Source: Bacillota bacterium
Lineage (GTDB): Bacteria > Bacillota_I > Bacilli_A > Acholeplasmatales > Acholeplasmataceae
Reading direction: 5' to 3'
Length of the DNA: 7,593 nt
Assembly: GCA_006226985.1 (NCBI GenBank)
Contig: SBGC01000125.1
Coordinates: forward strand, 1-7,593
Shown in pieces: positions 6,049 through 7,593 of the stretch (the first letter of the stretch is position 1; every line of letters begins with the position of its first letter). A model generated the notes under the pieces. It was not told the origin of the DNA, ran no database searches, and saw nothing but the letters and a program-made list of their open reading frames with translations. The position numbers and the translations under genes were made by a program.

Positions 6049-7083
6049 ATGGATAATAACAAACCCAAAAGACGTATCCGGTATTCTGGAAAATACCCTA
6101 AAAAATTTGAAGAAAAATACAAAGAAAAACAACCAGATAAATATCAAGACATCATTGAACATGTAATGAGCAAAGGCAATACCCCCGCTGGGATGCATCG
6201 CTCCATTATGGTTGATGAAATTCTTGAATTTTTAGATATAAAACCCAATCAAATAGGTCTTGATGCTACTTTGGGATTTGGTGGACATAGTAAAGCAATA
6301 CTTGAAAAGCTAAATTACACAGGTCATCTACATGCTATAGATGTTGATCCTATCGAATTACCTAAAACATATGAGCGACTCATTAATGCTGGATTTACAG
6401 ATCATGAATTTACGTTACATCAGATGAATTTTAGTAATTTCGATCAAATTCCTGTAAAAGAATTTGACTTTATCATCGCTGATTTAGGCGTTTCTTCTAT
6501 GCAAATCGATGATCCTAAAAGAGGATTTACATACAAATCAGATGGTCCACTCGATCTTAGAATGAACCCAAACATAGGTGTAAGTGCTAGCATCAGACTA
6601 AAAGAGTTATCTCAAGCTGAGATTGAAGGTATGCTAGTAGAAAATGCTGATGAAATATATGCTAAAGAAATAGCTTTAGAAATAACAAAAGCAAAAGCGA
6701 ATGGTGAATCAATTGAGACAACTAAAGATTTATATCTTATCATCAAAAAAGCTTTAAACCACTTATCGAAACAAACTCAAGATGAAGCAATCAAAAAAGC
6801 ATCACAACGGACATTTCAGGCACTCAGAATTGATGTAAATCATGAATATGAAGCCTTGTATGAGTTTCTTGAAAAAATTCCAAATGCGCTTAAAAAAGAT
6901 GGAAAAGTTGCAATTCTATCGTTTCACTCAGGTGAAGATCGCTTAGTTAAAAAAGCATTCCAATTTTATCAACGACAAGGCATTTATCGCTTTGTATCTG
7001 GTCCGGATTTGCCCACTTATGATGAGATTCATACAAATCCAAGAGCTAGATCAGCAAAACTAAGATGTGCCATTAAATCTTAA
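6049..7083 (+). CDS. rsmH: 16S rRNA (cytosine(1402)-N(4))-methyltransferase RsmH, long N-terminus form
   Basis: The protein has 344 aa; usual RsmH has about 310. It uses S-adenosylmethionine to methylate N4 of C1402 in the 16S rRNA decoding centre. Motifs in order: SAM-binding DATLGFGGHS (72-81), acidic pair D98/D100 in IDVDP, DLGVSSMQID (145-154), RGFTYKSDGPLDLRMNP (158-174), RTFQALRIDVN (254-264), SFHSGEDRLVK (291-301) and the C-terminal NPRARSAKLR (330-339). A helical insert (about 180-250) lies in the middle, as in the family. The first 45 residues are an extra basic stretch (KRRIRYSGKYPKKFEEKYKE) before HRSIMVDEIL, where ordinary RsmH begins; it may help bind rRNA. From memory, a branch of Firmicutes RsmH has a similar extension. 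The start is set by AGAGG eight bases upstream. The gene stands alone between ssrA and a terminator, with no mraZ, ftsL or penicillin-binding protein gene beside it. Confidence 0.95.
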   Translation: MDNNKPKRRIRYSGKYPKKFEEKYKEKQPDKYQDIIEHVMSKGNTPAGMHRSIMVDEILEFLDIKPNQIGLDATLGFGGHSKAILEKLNYTGHLHAIDVDPIELPKTYERLINAGFTDHEFTLHQMNFSNFDQIPVKEFDFIIADLGVSSMQIDDPKRGFTYKSDGPLDLRMNPNIGVSASIRLKELSQAEIEGMLVENADEIYAKEIALEITKAKANGESIETTKDLYLIIKKALNHLSKQTQDEAIKKASQRTFQALRIDVNHEYEALYEFLEKIPNALKKDGKVAILSFHSGEDRLVKKAFQFYQRQGIYRFVSGPDLPTYDEIHTNPRARSAKLRCAIKS

Positions 7084-7086
7084 AAG

Positions 7087-7134
7087 AAAAAAAGACTAAG
7101 TATGATTTGTCAAGTTTATACTTAATCTTTTTTT
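7087..7134. terminator. Bidirectional terminator between rsmH and the OsmC-like gene
   Basis: TAAGTAT (7097-7103) pairs with ATACTTA (7118-7124). Beyond a C-A mismatch, AAAGA pairs with TCTTT. An A run on the left and a T run on the right give a U tract in either direction, so one hairpin serves the two convergent genes. Confidence 0.8.
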
Positions 7135-7148
7135 ATTTATGATATCTT

Positions 7149-7547
7149 TTATCGATTTTTAAATGTTACAATTAAATCTACTTTTGCTACTTTAGAAACA
7201 GTCTCGTGAATCGAACAATACTTGGCACCTAATTCAGCTGCCTTTTTTAATTTTTCTTCATCATTACCATTATAGACAACCATTTCAATCTTGACATAAT
7301 CAAGTGTTGCTGGTGTTTCATCGCGTTTGTTGCCATTCATTTCAATATCGACATCACTAAATGTAAGTCTCATTTTGTTAGCAACACTCAAAAATGTTGC
7401 ATAAAAACATGATGCGATTGCTCCAAAAAATAAATGATAGGGTTGAACACCATTTTCTTGACTTCCTAGTTTCACTGTTCCTGTGGGTGACGTCATTTCT
7501 CCAACAAAATTTTTATCGAACGTTAGTTTTACTGTATCTGCTTTCAT
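7149..7547 (-). CDS. OsmC-family protein (OsmC/YhfA-like)
   Basis: The protein has 132 aa with the start at ATG 7547. The family consists of small cytoplasmic dimers, many of which reduce organic hydroperoxides through two cysteines. The two family cysteines are present: Cys47 in the helix FGAIASCFYATF and Cys111 in KYCSIHETV. The order matches the family: N-terminal strands, a central helix with Cys47, strands DVDIEMNG and LDYVKIEMVVY, a helix EEKLKKAAELGA, then CSIHETV and the final strand KVDLIVTF. The SIHETV form and short length are closer to YhfA-like OsmC proteins than to Ohr. I cannot place the catalytic Arg and Glu of Ohr, so peroxidase activity is not certain. The upstream in-frame ATG at 7556 overlaps the ribosome binding site GGAGGT and is rejected. 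The gene converges on rsmH and shares its terminator. Confidence 0.85.
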   Translation of the reverse strand: MKADTVKLTFDKNFVGEMTSPTGTVKLGSQENGVQPYHLFFGAIASCFYATFLSVANKMRLTFSDVDIEMNGNKRDETPATLDYVKIEMVVYNGNDEEKLKKAAELGAKYCSIHETVSKVAKVDLIVTFKNR

Positions 7548-7551
7548 GATT

Positions 7552-7571
7552 ACCTCCATATATCTATTATA
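7552..7571 (-). promoter_or_regulatory. Ribosome binding site and -10 box of the OsmC-like gene
   Basis: GGAGGT (7552-7557) lies four bases before ATG 7547 and decides the start. TATAAT (7566-7571) is a likely -10 box. The matching -35 would fall at or beyond the right window edge. The -10 is so close that the leader would be short, starting almost at the ribosome binding site; an upstream promoter outside the window is possible. Confidence 0.45.
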
Positions 7572-7593
7572 TAATATAAAAATCAATATTGCG

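Noticed and set aside
5992..6198. Minus-strand open frame of 68 codons with a Phe-rich stretch
   Set aside because: It is antisense to the Lys-rich start of rsmH; poly-Phe is the usual mirror of AAA/AAG codons.
7548..7586. Longer starts for the OsmC-like protein
   Set aside because: They overlap the TATAAT and GGAGGT signals, and family members start near the chosen ATG.

Overview
The window is low-GC DNA (by eye about one third G+C) from a Firmicutes/Tenericutes-type genome. TGG is used for Trp. The unknown gene ending at 5010 stops at a TGA that is followed at once by a terminator hairpin, so the standard code with TGA as stop is likely. Together with the protein families and the AT-rich promoters, this fits an Acholeplasma-like mollicute or a close relative (Izemoplasma/Erysipelotrichia side) better than a Mycoplasma, which reads TGA as Trp. 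This placement is inference; nothing in the window names a species.

Left part (1-4976, minus strand): a tight three-gene unit. It starts from a promoter near 4950 with a perfect 20-bp inverted repeat over it. It encodes a HAD-family phosphatase (phosphoglycolate phosphatase/PpaX type), then two consecutive ABC proteins that each fuse an ATPase domain to an FtsX/MacB-like permease. The genes are only 1 and 2 bases apart and each ribosome binding site lies inside the end of the previous gene. The two transporter proteins probably form one heterodimeric machine in the cell membrane. The second is cut by the window edge.

Middle (4988-5984): a minus-strand gene of unknown function (145 aa) with its own terminator, and, divergent from it, ssrA (tmRNA) on the plus strand at 5579-5920. 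The tmRNA is complete: tRNA-like acceptor with the G-U pair used for alanine charging, a short tag reading frame ending in FAA, two visible pseudoknots and an encoded CCA. A promoter precedes it and a strong hairpin terminator follows it.

Right part (5983-7593): rsmH (16S rRNA C1402 N4-methyltransferase) in a long-N-terminus form, alone rather than in a cell-division cluster, then a shared bidirectional terminator, then a convergent OsmC-family gene whose promoter runs off the right edge.

Apart from the ABC pair and its phosphatase partner, the genes look like independent transcription units: ribosome rescue (ssrA), ribosome maturation (rsmH), peroxide/thiol defence (OsmC-like) and an unknown. 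I found no mobile element, CRISPR array or phage gene. The least-described parts are the ABC pair, especially the extra domain in its second member, and the unknown protein next to ssrA.
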